NCBI RefSeq assembly: GCF_050948175.1
Contig: NW_027490215.1
Coordinates: 744,001-808,000, forward strand
Origin: Xylocopa sonorina
Lineage: Eukaryota; Arthropoda; Insecta; Hymenoptera; Apidae
Length of the DNA stretch: 64,000 nucleotides
Direction of reading: 5' to 3'
The notes under the pieces are model-generated. The model was not told the origin of the DNA, did no database searches, and worked only from the letters and a program-made list of their open reading frames with translations. The position numbers and the translations under genes are program-made. Of this stretch, positions 1 to 11,962 are shown piece by piece (the stretch's first letter is position 1; each line of letters starts with the position of its first letter).

Positions 1-14
1 AGAATTCGGTCCGG

Positions 15-21
15 TATAAAA
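15..21 (+). promoter_or_regulatory. TATA-box-like motif in element copy A
   Basis: TATAAAA lies about 410 bp upstream of an AATAAA motif on the same strand. This spacing would suit the U3 promoter and R-region polyadenylation signal of an LTR. The equivalent part of copy B has no clear TATA box, so the call is weak. Confidence 0.25.
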
Positions 22-105
22 CGCGTATGACTGGGTTCGTCGATTCTGGCAAGACGCGGGCACCGTAAGCAATCGCGAACGCGTGTAAGGAAGGATTTTA
101 CTTAC

Positions 106-363
106 CTTTCGCTGATTTCCCTCTTCTGCTTTCAGATGTGGCGATCGTCGATGGTCGTTCTCGGGGGAGGAGTCGGCGTACGGCTGGCTGAAATCGGCGT
201 TGTGACGGTGGAGCTGCGATGAATGTCGCCGTCCGTCGATGAACGAAGAATTCTGGCGTTTCACCAATGTATTCCGCACGAGATAATCGATTAAATTCTT
301 CCTCCCGGCGCGAAGAGTTCGTTTATAAACACTCAAGTTGTTGCGAACTAGGAAGAATTTGTA
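106..363 (-). other. Open frame ending at a GTAAGT donor-like site (possible exon, copy A)
   Basis: On the minus strand, 86 codons are open from just after a TAA (366-364) to AAG at 106, followed directly by GTAAGT (105-100). There is no ATG. A pyrimidine-rich stretch ending in CTAG near 348-351 could act as a splice acceptor. The frame encodes a basic stretch around RAGRKNLIDYLVRN (about 318-277). It resembles RRAGRKEYLRRLIRE in the matching position of copy B at 11605-11962, which also ends at GTAAGT. The phases at the donor differ (0 here, 2 in copy B), so an indel or non-coding status is possible. No known protein family is recognised. This could be an exon of a retroelement or simply conserved element DNA. 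Confidence 0.25.
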
Positions 364-427
364 TTAAAATATAATTGAATTTAGAAATGGAGTTGGAATG
401 AACTAGAACTTGATGTGGTAGAAAAAT

Positions 428-433
428 AATAAA
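428..433 (+). promoter_or_regulatory. Polyadenylation signal AATAAA in element copy A
   Basis: AATAAA is followed within a few bases by gtatattcta. Copy B has AATAAA on its minus strand at the matching place (11389-11394), also followed by gtatattcta, though at a longer distance. Conservation in both copies supports transcription of the element in this direction. Experimental use is unknown. Confidence 0.4.
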
Positions 434-953
434 GTATATTCTAAATCGAAGGGTACAAGAACAATTATTTCTAAGTATTAATACTAGGTTAACTATGAAT
501 TAGGAATTAGAACAAAGACTTTAGAACTAGGAACCTCATCGAGGCTGCGGGGCGGCCCTAAGGCGCGACTTGGAAGAGACTTGGTATTGGAAGTGCCCGA
601 AGGCGAGATAGAACTGTACCGTACTGACGGTACTGACTGACTGTGTCTCCCAAGATGCGTCTGCGACCTCCTCGACTCTCGGAGCGCTTCGGTCGCGTAC
701 GAACGTAGGTGGGAGTATGTGGACGCACGAGTGGGGTCTCGGCGTTGCGTGGTGGGGTTAGCGGCGCGTGCCGCTGAGGCGGTCGCGATCTCGCGCGTCG
801 CGGCTTATTTAATTAGCGCTCTTATGATTACAGAGATACAAGTATGAAATTAGAAATTACGCCTTAAATGTAAAATGTGTGTTGTTTGTGTCGTTATGAA
901 GTAGTGTCGTGTAAATTCTATGAGCTAGGAATACAGAGCTTAGAATGTAGGAG

Positions 954-967
954 TATATATATATATA
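954..967. repeat. (TA)7 microsatellite
   Basis: Seven TA dinucleotides lie within an AT-rich stretch (about 800-1000) of element copy A. Copy B lacks most of this stretch. Confidence 0.8.
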
Positions 968-1102
968 ATGTTAATTAATAATCTTAGAAATAGTATTTTG
1001 GGCATGGCAGATCTGGGACGGTGAAATCGTAGAGTCCTTTGTACGGTGAGGGTTCCCGTCGTCGGATCTCGTAGAGGTTGATTCACCTGGTACGTCCCTG
1101 GA

Positions 1103-1392
1103 GTGAGCGAGAGGGCGAGCTTCCCTGCAGGTAAGAGTGAGACGGTGGATGGCACCTTGAGTGGGAGCGAGACAGCGCACATGGTCCTTGGTGCGAGCGA
1201 GATGACGCACGAGGTCCTCGGTGCGAGTGAGACAGAATGTGTTGCCCTTGGAGCCAGGGAGAAGGCGAACACCTCTGCGGGTGCGAGTGAGACGGAGGGT
1301 AGGTCCCTTGGAGTGAGAGAGACGGCGAGCACCTCTGCGGGAGCGAGTGAGACGGAGGGTATGTCCCCTGGAGTGAGAGAGACGGCGAGTTG
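1103..1392. repeat. GC-rich minisatellite, about 30 bp units, inside element copy A
   Basis: Units of about 30 bp share a gtgcgagtgagac core and a gtcccttgg-like core. A clear 60 bp double unit repeats at 1291 and 1351 (gacggagggt at both). About nine units are visible. Because 30 is divisible by three, several frames on both strands stay open. On + they read as ten-residue units of the form SExxxxxxGA, on - as units containing VSLAP. These look like by-products of the repeat, not proteins. The matching part of copy B (about 10680-10930) has no such repeat, so it expanded in copy A or was lost from copy B. Confidence 0.85.
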
Positions 1393-2794
1393 CGCCTGGG
1401 TGTTGCAGGTGGTGCAGGCGCGTGAAGGTGGTTGCTGTGGTGCGTTGAGAGGGTGGCAGGCGGCACGCCTGACGTCACAGTAGCGTTTGCAGATATCTAC
1501 GTATCGAAACAGTAGAGTTCGAATGCTTCTCAAAACGCGATATCGCATCTCACTTCTATGTCTCATGATGAGATATAATATTCATTGCGAATTGTCATCA
1601 GTACCTCGGATACACATCAAATGAATGTAAATGCGACACTTCCGTACTAGGAAGATGCGTTTGCAGATATCTACGTATCGAAGCAATAGAGTTCTAATTC
1701 TTCCTAAATCGCGATATCGCATCTCATTCCTATGTTTCATGATAAGATATAATATTCATTGCGAAGTGTCATCTATACCTCGCACAAACTTCAAATGAAT
1801 GTAAATCCGACACTTCCTTCCTAGGAAAAAGCGTTTTCTGATGTCTACGTATCGTAGCAACAAGGTTCTAATGCTTCATAAAACGGGATATCGCATTCCA
1901 TTTCAATGTTTCATGGTAAGATATAATATTCATTGCGAAATGTCATTTATACCACGTATTCACTTCAAAAGAATGTAAATCCGACACTTCCTTGCTATTA
2001 AATAGCGTTTGCGGATGTCTACGTATAGTAGCAATAGTGTTCTAATGCCTTTTAAATCGAGATAACGCATCTCATTTCCATGTTTCATGATAGGATATAA
2101 TATTAATTGTGGAGTGTTGTTTATACCTCGTATTCACATCAAAAGAATGTAAATGCGACACTTCCTTGCTAAGATGTAGCGTTTGCAGATGTCTACATAT
2201 CGAAGCAATAGAGTTCTAGTGCTTCTTAAAAGGAGATATCGCATTTATTTTCTATGTTTCATGGTAAGATATAATATTCATTGCGAAGTGTCATGTATAC
2301 CTCGCACACACTTCAAATGAATGTAAACCCGACACTTCCTTCCTAGAAAATTACGTTTCCAGATGTCTACGTATCGGAGCAATAGATTTCTAATGCTTCT
2401 TAAATCGCCATATCGCATCTCATTTCTATGTTTCATGATAAGATATAATATTCATTGTGGAGTGTTATCATAACCTCGTATTCACTTCAAAAGAATGTAA
2501 ATGCGACACTCCCTCGCTAGGAAATAGCGTTTGCAGATGTCTACGTATCGAAGCAATAGGTTTCTAATGCTTCTAAAATGGAGATATCGCATCTCATTTT
2601 TATGTTTCATGATAAGATATAATATTCATGGTGCAGTGCTATGTATATCTCGTCTCCACTTCAAATGAATGTAAATGCGACACTTCCTTGCAAGGATATA
2701 GCGGTGGCAGATGTCTACGTATCGAAGCAACAGGGTTCTAATGCTTCTTAAAACGCGAAATCGCTCCTCATTTCTATGTTTCATGATAAGATAT

Positions 2795-4868
2795 AATATT
2801 CATTGTGGAGTGTTATGTATGCCTCGTATTCACTTCAAAAGAATGTAAATGCAACACTTCCTTGCTAGGAAATAGCGTCTGCAGTTGTCTACGTATCGAA
2901 GCAATAGTGTTCCAATGCTACTTAAATAGCAATATCGCACCTCAATTGTACGTTCCCTGATAAGTTTCAATGTGCAGTGTTATGTATATCTCGTCTACAC
3001 TTCAAAAGAATGTAAATACGACACTTCCTTGCTAGTAAATAGCGTCTGCAGACATCTACGTATCGAAGCAACATAGTACTAATGCTTCTTAAAACGAGAT
3101 ATCTCATCTCAGTTCTATGTTTTATGATAAGATATAATATTCATTGTGCAGTGTTATGTATACCTCGTATTCACTTCAAAAGAATGTAAATGCGACACTT
3201 CCTTGCTAGGAAATAGTGTTATCAGATGTCTACGTTTTGAAGCAATAGAGTTCTAATGCTTCTTAAAACGCGATATCGCATCTCATTAATATGTTTCATG
3301 ATAAGATATAATATTCATTGTGCAGTGATATGTACATCTCGTCTACACTTCAAAAGAATGTAAATGCGACACTTCCTTGCTAGGAAATAGCGTCTGCAGA
3401 TTTCTACGTATCATAGAAATAAAAGTTAAAACGCGATATCGCATCTCATTTGTATGTTTCATGATAAGATACAATATTCATTACGAAGTGTCATGTATAC
3501 CTCGAATTCACTTCAAAACAATGTAAATGCGACACTTGCTTTCTAGGAAATAGCGTTTGCAGATGTCTACGTATCGAAACAATAGATTTCTAATGCTTCT
3601 AAAATCGCGATATCGCATATCATTTCTATGCTTCATGATAAGATATAATATTCATTGTGCAGTGTTATGTATACCTCGTATTCACTTCAAGAGAATGTAA
3701 ATGCGACAATTCCTTGCTAGGAAATAGCGTTTGCAGATGTCTACATATCGAAGCAATACTGTCCTAATGCTGCTTAATTCGCGATATCGCATCTCATTTC
3801 TATGTTTCATTATAAGTATATAATATTCATTGTGGAGTGTTATGTATGCCTCGTATTCACTTCAAAAGAATGTAAATGCAACACTTCCTTGCTAGGAAAT
3901 AGCGTCTGCAGTTGTCTACGTATCGAAGCAATAGTGTTCCAATGCTACTTAAATAGCAATATCGCACCTCAATTGTACGTTCCCTGATAAGTTTCAATGT
4001 GCAGTGTTATGTATATCTCGTCTACACTTCAAAAGAATGTAAATGCGACACTTCCTTGCTAGTAAATAGCGTCTGCAGACATCTACGTATCGAAGCAACA
4101 TAGTACTAATGCTTCTTAAAACGAGATATCTCATCTCAGTTCTATGTTTTATGATAAGATATAATATTCATTGTGCAGTGTTATGTATACCTCGTATTCA
4201 CTTCAAAAGAATGTAAATGCGACACTTCCTTGCTAGGAAATAGTGTTATCAGATGTCTACGTTTTGAAGCAATAGAGTTCTAATGCTTCTTAAAACGCGA
4301 TATCGCATCTCATTAATATGTTTCATGATAAGATATAATATTCATTGTGCAGTGATATGTACATCTCGTCTACACTTCAAAAGAATGTAAATGCGACACT
4401 TCCTTGCTAGGAAATAGCGTCTGCAGATTTCTACGTATCATAGAAATAAAAGTTAAAACGCGATATCGCATCTCATTTGTATGTTTCATGATAAGATACA
4501 ATATTCATTACGAAGTGTCATGTATACCTCGAATTCACTTCAAAACAATGTAAATGCGACACTTGCTTTCTAGGAAATAGCGTTTGCAGATGTCTACGTA
4601 TCGAAACAATAGATTTCTAATGCTTCTAAAATCGCGATATCGCATATCATTTCTATGCTTCATGATAAGATATAATATTCATTGTGCAGTGTTATGTATA
4701 CCTCGTATTCACTTCAAGAGAATGTAAATGCGACAATTCCTTGCTAGGAAATAGCGTTTGCAGATGTCTACATATCGAAGCAATACTGTCCTAATGCTGC
4801 TTAATTCGCGATATCGCATCTCATTTCTATGTTTCATTATAAGTATATAATATTCATTGTGGAGTGTT
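2795..4868 (+). repeat. Tandem duplication of a 1027 bp, six-monomer block
   Basis: Copy 1 (about 2795-3821) and copy 2 (about 3822-4848) match at an offset of 1027 bp. Only one mismatch was seen in the lines compared (A3018 versus G4045). The unit is six monomers, two of them shortened: one near 2951-2975 lost part of the ataagatataatattcatt region and one near 3420-3435 lost bases before aaaacgcg. Both shortened monomers recur in copy 2 (about 3978-4002 and 4447-4462), which proves block copying rather than independent change. Junctions lie in shared gtggagtgtt sequence, so exact ends are uncertain by about 30 bp. Confidence 0.93.
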
Positions 4869-7800
4869 GTCATAACCTCGTCCTCACTTCAAAAGAATGT
4901 AAATGCGACACTCCATCGCTAGGAAATAGCGTTTGCAGATGTCTACGTATCGTAGCATTTGTGTTCTAATGCTTCTCAAAATGCGATATCGCATCTCCTT
5001 TCTATGTTTCATGATAATATATAATAATCATTGCGATGTTTCTTGTATACCTTGCATACAATTCAAATGAATGTAAATGCGAAACTCCCTTGCTAGGAAA
5101 TAGCGTCTGCAGATGTCTACGTATCGTAGCAATAGAGTTCTAATGCTTCTTAAAACGCGTCATCGCATCTCATTTCTATGTTTCATGATAAGATATAATA
5201 TTCGTTGTGGAGTGTTATCATAACCTCGTATTCACTTCAAAAGAATGTAAATGCGACACTCCCTTGCTAGGAAAAAGCGTTTGCAGGTGTCTACGTATCG
5301 TAGCATTAGAGTTCTAATGCTTCTCAAAACGCGATATCACATCTCATTTCTATGTTTCATGATAATATATAATAATCATTGCGAAGTGTCATGTATACCT
5401 CGCATTCACTTCAAATGAATGTGAATGCGACACTTCCTTGCAAGCTAATAGCGTTTGCAGTTGTCTACGTATCGTAGCATTAGAGTTCTAATGCTTCTTA
5501 GATCGCGATATCGCATCTCATTTCTATATTTCATGATTAGATATAATATTCATTGTGCTGTGATATGTATATCTCGTCTACACTTCAAAAGAATGTAAAT
5601 GCGACACTTCCTTGCTAGGAAATAGCGTCTGCAGATGTCTACGTACCGTAGAAATAGAGTTCTAATTTTTCTTAAAACGCGACATCGCATCTCATTTCTA
5701 TGTTTCATGATAAGATACAATATTCATTGCGAAGTGTCGTGTATACCTCGTATTCACTTCAAAACAATGTAAATGCGACACTTCCTTGCTAGGAAATAGC
5801 GTTTGCAGATGTCTACGTATCGAAGCAATAGATTCCTAATGCTTCTTAAAACGCGATATCGCATCTCATTTCCATGTTTCATGATAAGATATAATACTCA
5901 TTGCGAAGTGTCATGTATACCTCGTATTCACTTCAAAGGAATGTAAATGCGACACTTCCTTGCTAGGAAATAGCGTTTGCAGATGCTTACGTATCGTAGC
6001 AATAGAGTTCTAATGCTTCTTAAAATGCGATATCGCATCTCATTCCTATGTCTCATGATAAGACATAATATTCACTGCGAAGTGTCATGTATACATCGTA
6101 TTCAATTCAAATGAATGTAAATGCGTCACTTCCTTGCTAGGAAATAGCGTCTGTAGATGTCTACGCATCGAAGCAATAGAGTTCAAATGCTTCTTAAAAC
6201 GCGATATCGCATCTCATTTCTATGTCTCATGATAAGATATAATACTCAATGCGAAGTGTTATGTATTCCTTGTCTACACTTCAAATGAATGTAAATGCGA
6301 CACTTCCCTTCTTGGAAATAACAATTCCAGGTGTCTACGTATCGAAGCAATAGAGTACTAATGCTTCTTAAATTGCGATATCGCATCTCATTTCTATGTT
6401 TCAGGATATGATATAATACTCATTGCGATGTGCCATGTATACCTCGTATTCACTTCAAAAGAATGTAAATGCGACACTTCCTTGCTAGGAAATAGCGTTT
6501 GCAGATGCTTACGTATCGTAGCAATACAGTTCTAATGTTTCTTAAAACGCGATAACGCATCTAATCTCTATGTTTCATGATAAGGTATAATATTCATTGC
6601 GATGTGTCATGTATACCCTGTATTCACGTCAAAAGAATGTAAATGCGACACTTCCTTGCTAGGAAATAGCGTTTGCAGATGTCTACGTATCGAAAAAATA
6701 GAGTTCTAATGCTTCTCAAAACGTGATATCGCATCTCATTTATATGTTTCATGATAAGATATAATATTCCTTGCGATGTGTCATGTATACCTCGCATACA
6801 CTTCAAATGAATGTAAATGCCAAACTTCTTTGCTAGGAAATGCGTATCCAGATGTCTAGGTATCGAAGCAATAGAGTTCTAATTCTTCTTAAAACGCGAT
6901 ATCGCGTCGCAGTCCTGTGTTTCGTGATAAGATATAATATTCATTGCGAAGTATTATGTATACATCGTCTGCACTTTAAACAATGTAAATCCCACACATT
7001 CTTGCCAGGAAATAGCGTTTCCAGATGTGTACGTATCGCAGCAATAGAGTTGTAATGCTTCTTAATACGCGATATCGCGTCGCAGTCTTGTGTTTCATGA
7101 TAAGATATAATATTCATTGCGATGTGTTATGTTTACCTCGTCTACATTTCAAAAGAATGTAACTGCCGCACTTCCTTGCTAGAAAAGGCGTTTTCAGATG
7201 TCCACGTGTCGAAGCAATAGAGTTCTAATGCTTCTTAAAACGCGATATCGCATCTCATTTCTATGTTTCATGATAAGATATAATATTCATTGCGAAGTGT
7301 TACGTATACCTCGTCTACACTTCATCAGAATGTAACTGCCACACTTCCTTGCTAGAGAAGGCGTTTCCAGATGTCCACGTGTTGAAGCAACATAGTTCTA
7401 TTCCTTCTTCAAACGCGATATCGCATCTCATTTGTAAGTTTCATGATATGATATAATATTCATTGCGAAGTGTCACTTATATCTCGCATACACTATAAAA
7501 GAAAGTAAATGCGACATATCCTTTCTAGGAAATAGCGTTTCCAGATGTCTACGTATCGAGGAAATAGAGTTCTAATGCTTCTTAAATCCAGATATCGCAT
7601 CTCATTTTTATGTTTCATGATAAGATATAATATTCATCGTGCAGTGGTATGTATACCTCTTATTCACATCAAAAGAATGTAAATGCGACAGTTCCTTCCT
7701 AGGGAATAGCGATGGCAGAAGTCTACATGTCGAAGCAATGGAGTTCTAATGCTGCTTAAATTGCGATATCGCATCTCATTTCTATGTTTCAAGATGAGAT

Positions 7801-9280
7801 ATAATATTCGTTGTGCAGCGTTATGTGTACCTCGTATTCGCTTCAAAAGAATATAAATGCGACACTTCCTTGCTGGGAAATAGCGTTTGCAGATGTCTAC
7901 ATAACGTAGCATTAGAGTTCTAATGCTTCTTAAATCGCGATATCGCATTTCATTTCTATGTTTGGTGATAAGATATAATATTCATTGTGGATTGCTATGT
8001 ATACATCGTATTCGCTTCAAAAGAATGTAAATGCGACACTTCCTTGCTAGGAAATACCGTTTCCAGATATCTACGTATCGAAGCAATAGAGTTCTAATGC
8101 TCCTTAATACGCGATATCGCATATCATTTCTATGTCTCATGATAAGATATAATATTCATTGCGAAGTGTCATGTATAACTAGCATACACTTCAAACGAAT
8201 GTAAATGCGACACTTCCTAGCTAGGAAATAGTGTTTGCAGATGTCTACGTATCGAAGCAATGGAGTTCTTTTGCTTCTTAAATCGCGATATCGCATCTCA
8301 TTTCTATGTTTCAAGATAAGATATAATATTCATTGCGAAGTGTCATGTATACCTCGAATTCACATCAATAGAATGTAAATGCGACTCTTCCTTGCTAGGA
8401 AATAGCGTTTCCAGATATCTACGTATCGAAGCAATAGAGTTCCAATGCTTCTAAAATCGCGATATAGTACCTCATTTCTATGTTTCATGATAAGATATAA
8501 TATTCATTGCGAAGTGTCAGGTATACCTCGCAAACACTTCAAGTGAATGTAAATGCGACACTTCCTTGCTGGGAAGTAGCGTTAGCAGATGTCTACGTAT
8601 CGTAGAAATGGGGTTCTAATGCTTCTTAAATCGCGATATCGCATCTCATTTCTATGTTTCATGATAAGATATAATATTCATTGTACACTGTTAAGTATAC
8701 CTCGCATTCATTTCAAGAGAATGTAAATGCGACTCTCCCTTGCTAGGAAATAGCGTTTCCATATGTCTACGTATCGAAACAATAGAGTTCTAATGCTTCT
8801 TAAAACGCGATATCGCAACTCATATCTATGTTTCAGATAAGATATAATATTCATTGCGCAGTTATATGTATTCCTCGTATTCACTTCTAAAGAAGGTAAA
8901 TGCGACACCTCCTGGCTAGGAAATAGCGTTTGCAGAAGCCTACGTGTCGTAGCAATAGAGTTCTAATGTTTCGTAAAACGCAATATCGCATCTCATTTCT
9001 ATGTTTCATGGTAAGATAAAATAATCAGTGCGAAGTGTCACTTATACCTCGCGAACACTTCAAATGAATGTAAATGAGACACTTCATATCTAGGTAATTG
9101 CGTTTGCAGATGTCTACGTATCGCAGAAATAGTGTTCTAATGCTTCTTAAAACGCGATATAGCATCTCATTTCTATGTTTCATGATAACATATAATATTC
9201 ATTATGAAGTGTCATGTATATTTCGTAATCACTTCAAAAGAATGTAAATGCGACACTTCCCTGCTATTAAATAGCGTTTG

Positions 9281-9720
9281 CAGATGTCTACGCACCGTAG
9301 GAATAGAGTTCTAAAGCTGCTTAAAACAAGTTACTTATACTTATATTTGTACTTACACTTATACATCGCATACCCTTGAAATGAATGTAAATGTGACAAT
9401 TCCTTGCAAGGTAGTAGTGTTTGCAGATGTCTACGAATCGAAGCAATAGATTTCTAATGCTTCTTCAAACGAGATATCGCATCCCATTTCTATGTTTCGT
9501 GATAACATATAATATTCATTGAGAAGTGTCATGTATACTTCGTATTCACTTCAAAAGAATGTAAATGTGACACTTCCCTGCTATTAAATAGCGTTTGCAG
9601 ATGTCTACGCACCGTAGCAATAGAGTTCTAAAACTTCTTAAAACAAGTTACTTATACTTATACTTGTACTTACACTTATACATCGCATACCTTTGAAATG
9701 AATGTAAATGCGACACTTCA
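9281..9720 (+). repeat. Pair of chimeric satellite monomers carrying a TTATACTT-rich patch
   Basis: At 9331-9375 and 9648-9692 the monomer segment that normally runs from gatatcgc to gtgtcatg is replaced by a shorter stretch, ttacttatacttatatttgt followed by acttacacttatac. The two patches are 317 bp apart, that is one normal and one shortened monomer. The flanking segment with acgcaccgtag is also shared, so one event was copied by local duplication. The patch is a degenerate short repeat of (t)acttata type and occurs nowhere else I noticed in the window. Confidence 0.85.
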
Positions 9721-11388
9721 TTGCTAGGAAATAGCGTTTCCAGATGTCTACGTATCGAAACAATGCAGTTCTAATGCTTCGTAAAACGAGATGTCGCATC
9801 TCATTAATAAGTTTCGTGATAATAGATAATATCCATTGCGAAGTGTCATGCATACCTCGTATTCACTTCAAAACAATGTAAATGCGACACTTCCTTGCTA
9901 GGAAATAGCGTTTGCAGATGTCTACGTATCGTAGCAATAGAGTTCTGATGCTTCTTAAAACGCGATATCACATCACATTTCTATGTTTCATGATAAGAAA
10001 TAATATTCATTGCGAAGTTTCATGTATTCCTCGTATTCACTTCAAATGAATGTAAATGCGACAGTGCCTTGCTCGGAAATAGCGTTTGCAGACGTCTACG
10101 TATCGAAGCAACAAAGTTCTAATGCATCTTAAATCGCGATATTGCATCTCATTTCTATGTTTCATGATAAGGTATAATAATCATTGTGCAATGTTATGTA
10201 TACCGCGCATTCACTTCAAAATAATGTAAATGCGACACTTTCTTGCTAGGAAATAGCGTTTTCAGATGTCTACGTATCGTAGCAATAGAGTTCTAATGCT
10301 TCTTAAAACGTGATATCGCACTTCATTTCTATGTTCCATGATAAGATTTAATATTCATTGCGAAGTGTATACCTCGTATTCACTTCAAATGAATGTAAAT
10401 GCGACACTTCCTTTTTATTAAATAGCGTTTGCAGATGACTACGTATCGCAGCAATAGGTTTCTAATGCTTTTTAAATCGCCATATAGCATCTCATTTCTA
10501 TGTCTCATGATAAGATATAATATTCATTGCGAGGTGTCATGTATACCGCGTATTCACTTCAAAAGAATGTAAATGCGACACTTCCATTCTAGGAAACAGT
10601 GTTTGCAGATGTCTACGTATCGTAGCAATAGAGTTCTAATGCTTCTATGACGTTAGGCGCACCGCCTTCCACCCTCTGGCGCCAACCACCATCCGCAGCA
10701 TCCACAACCGGGACATCGTTCTTCCGCCAGCACCGGTATCCGGATCCTCCATACACGGGCCGCACGACGATTCGACGCCTTAAGACGAGGAGACAACGCC
10801 ACGAGGACGAGGAATACCTCTCCACGTACGAATTCCAATTACTTGCGATCACACAACCATACGCTTATTTCTCATACACGCGATTCTAGATTAAGCACTG
10901 TACACAAATCATGTACATACACAATCCAACACATACCTAGATCTGAGCGAATATTTGTACTGTCATTATTTCTAAGACATATAGAATATAAGCTGCGAGG
11001 CGCGCCCGCGCGTACTCGACGCTCGCGGCTCACGCTGAACGCGAGCCGCACTCCACTCCGACCGGCTGCCCCACTCGAAGGGCCCAGCGACGCGCGGGCC
11101 GCGCGACCCGAGGAGGTCGCGGACGCGCCACCGAGAGATCAATTCCATCGAGTCCCATCTCGGACACAGTTCTAATCTCAACTCCGAATCGAGCAATACG
11201 CTCCTCTGCCACGCGCTGTCAGGTCCCATGCAGCCGACTGTATCGCATCTCCTTTAGCGGAGTCCTTATTGTAACTTAGTTCTATTTGTATTTCAAATTA
11301 TATCTTTAGTTGATAACTTAAACATAGTATAGTGTAGTAGGATAGTGATATTATAGAATATACTCTTCTTTTACCAAATCTAAGTCTC

Positions 11389-11394
11389 TTTATT
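11389..11394 (-). promoter_or_regulatory. Polyadenylation signal AATAAA in element copy B
   Basis: TTTATT on + reads AATAAA on the minus strand. It matches the AATAAA at 428-433 of copy A within the collinear alignment and supports minus-strand transcription of this copy if the LTR reading is right. Confidence 0.4.
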
Positions 11395-11604
11395 CGATTA
11401 CAAGTTCCTTAAATTCTATTCCACGTTATATAATTCAATTCACACGATTCATCTGCGACAGTTCTGTACGCTGGACGGTCTTTGAGTGCTGCAATGCTCG
11501 ACTGCCCTTGCTGCATTTCTATCGTATCCAGGGTATCTTGAACAAGGATCGACCTCGGTAAGCCAGAGAGCACCATCGCTTAGCCGAGCCGTACTCTGTC
11601 TTAG

Positions 11605-11962
11605 TGCAAGTGCCCTTGATAAATTTCGAGCCACCGAAAAGGCGTAGCCGACGCGCGGGGAGGAAAGAATATCTACGCCGCCTCATTCGTGAATACGCGA
11701 GTTGTACATCCGGACATCCATACGCCTGCAACGCCGTTTCCGTTCCTGCGAAGGAGGTATTCGCAGCCGTACGTCCAAATCGAATCCACGATCGCCCGGT
11801 TCCAGCGCCAGTTTCCTCCAGCCGCAGCTCGCCTGCCTGGAGATTCATTCCCGTCGACGCTCCGCTGGTCCAGCAGTACGCCGCTGCTATTCCGGTCACG
11901 GATCCACGGCGCCATAAACACCTGGAACGAGATGCGAAACAGCATAAAGAAGACAACGAAAG
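11605..11962 (+). other. Open frame between acceptor-like and GTAAGT donor-like sites (possible exon, copy B)
   Basis: The + strand is open from before 11605 to 11962. It is preceded by gtactctgtcttag, which could be a splice acceptor, and followed by GTAAGT (11963-11968). An in-frame TAA occurs at 11964-11966, inside the putative intron. There is no ATG near the start. The frame encodes KRRSRRAGRKEYLRRLIRE near its beginning (about 11637-11693). Copy A has a related basic stretch in the same place on its minus strand. No known domain is recognised. Several other frames on both strands are also open here because of GC-rich composition, so coding status is unproven. If real, it would be transcribed opposite to the AATAAA-bearing direction. 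Confidence 0.25.

Larger units (their letters stand above)
1..1478 (+). mobile_element. Dispersed element copy A, LTR-like, 5' end cut by window
   Basis: This non-satellite island is an inverted, diverged relative of the island at 10648-12102. Anchors shared in the same order (this copy on +, the other on -) are: acttacctttcg (100-111 / 11957-11968), a C/G-rich cctcccggcgcg block (301-312 / 11652-11663), AATAAA (428-433 / 11389-11394), gcgtctgcgacctcctcg (657-674 / 11109-11126), cttagaaata followed by cagatctgg (983-1017 / 10936-10977), and the terminus ending in cgcctgacgtca (1452-1477 / 10648-10673). The CA end, the TATA-like box at 15 and AATAAA in one direction suggest an LTR read left to right (inference). 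No gag, pol or other transposon domain is visible. The true 5' end lies outside the window. Satellite resumes directly after 1477. Homology of the two islands is well supported; the LTR identity is tentative. Confidence 0.6.
1479..10647 (+). repeat. 174 bp satellite array, left block (about 53 monomers)
   Basis: Head-to-tail copies of a monomer of about 174 bp. Counting from gcgtttgcag, landmarks in order are: tctacgtatcg, ttctaatgcttctt, the palindrome gcgatatcgc, catttctatgtttcatgat, aagatataatattcattg, tgtatacctcg, cacttcaaaagaatgtaaat, gcgacacttccttgctagg and aaata. Monomers are diverged from each other but all lie in the same orientation. The block is bounded on both sides by element copies whose 3' ends face inward. 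Within it are a 1027 bp tandem duplication (2795-4868) and two chimeric monomers near 9.3-9.7 kb. The rest (1479-2794, 4869-9280, 9721-10647) is ordinary diverged monomers with occasional small deletions, such as the loss of a few bases at 10366-10375. No genes are present. Confidence 0.97.

Noticed and set aside
1470..1477. TGACGTCA as a CRE transcription-factor site
   Set aside because: It coincides with the terminus of element copy A. Copy B has TAACGTCA at the same place, so it is best read as the element end, not a conserved regulatory site.
940..1566. Minus-strand frame of 208 codons with VSLAP repeats, and overlapping frames on + and -
   Set aside because: It runs across the minisatellite and into satellite DNA. 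The 30 bp unit length keeps several frames open at once. No protein family is recognised.
10613..11230. Several overlapping frames of 60-110 codons on both strands in the GC-rich part of copy B
   Set aside because: They overlap each other in different frames and strands, as expected for GC-rich DNA with few stops. Some run into satellite. No motif seen.
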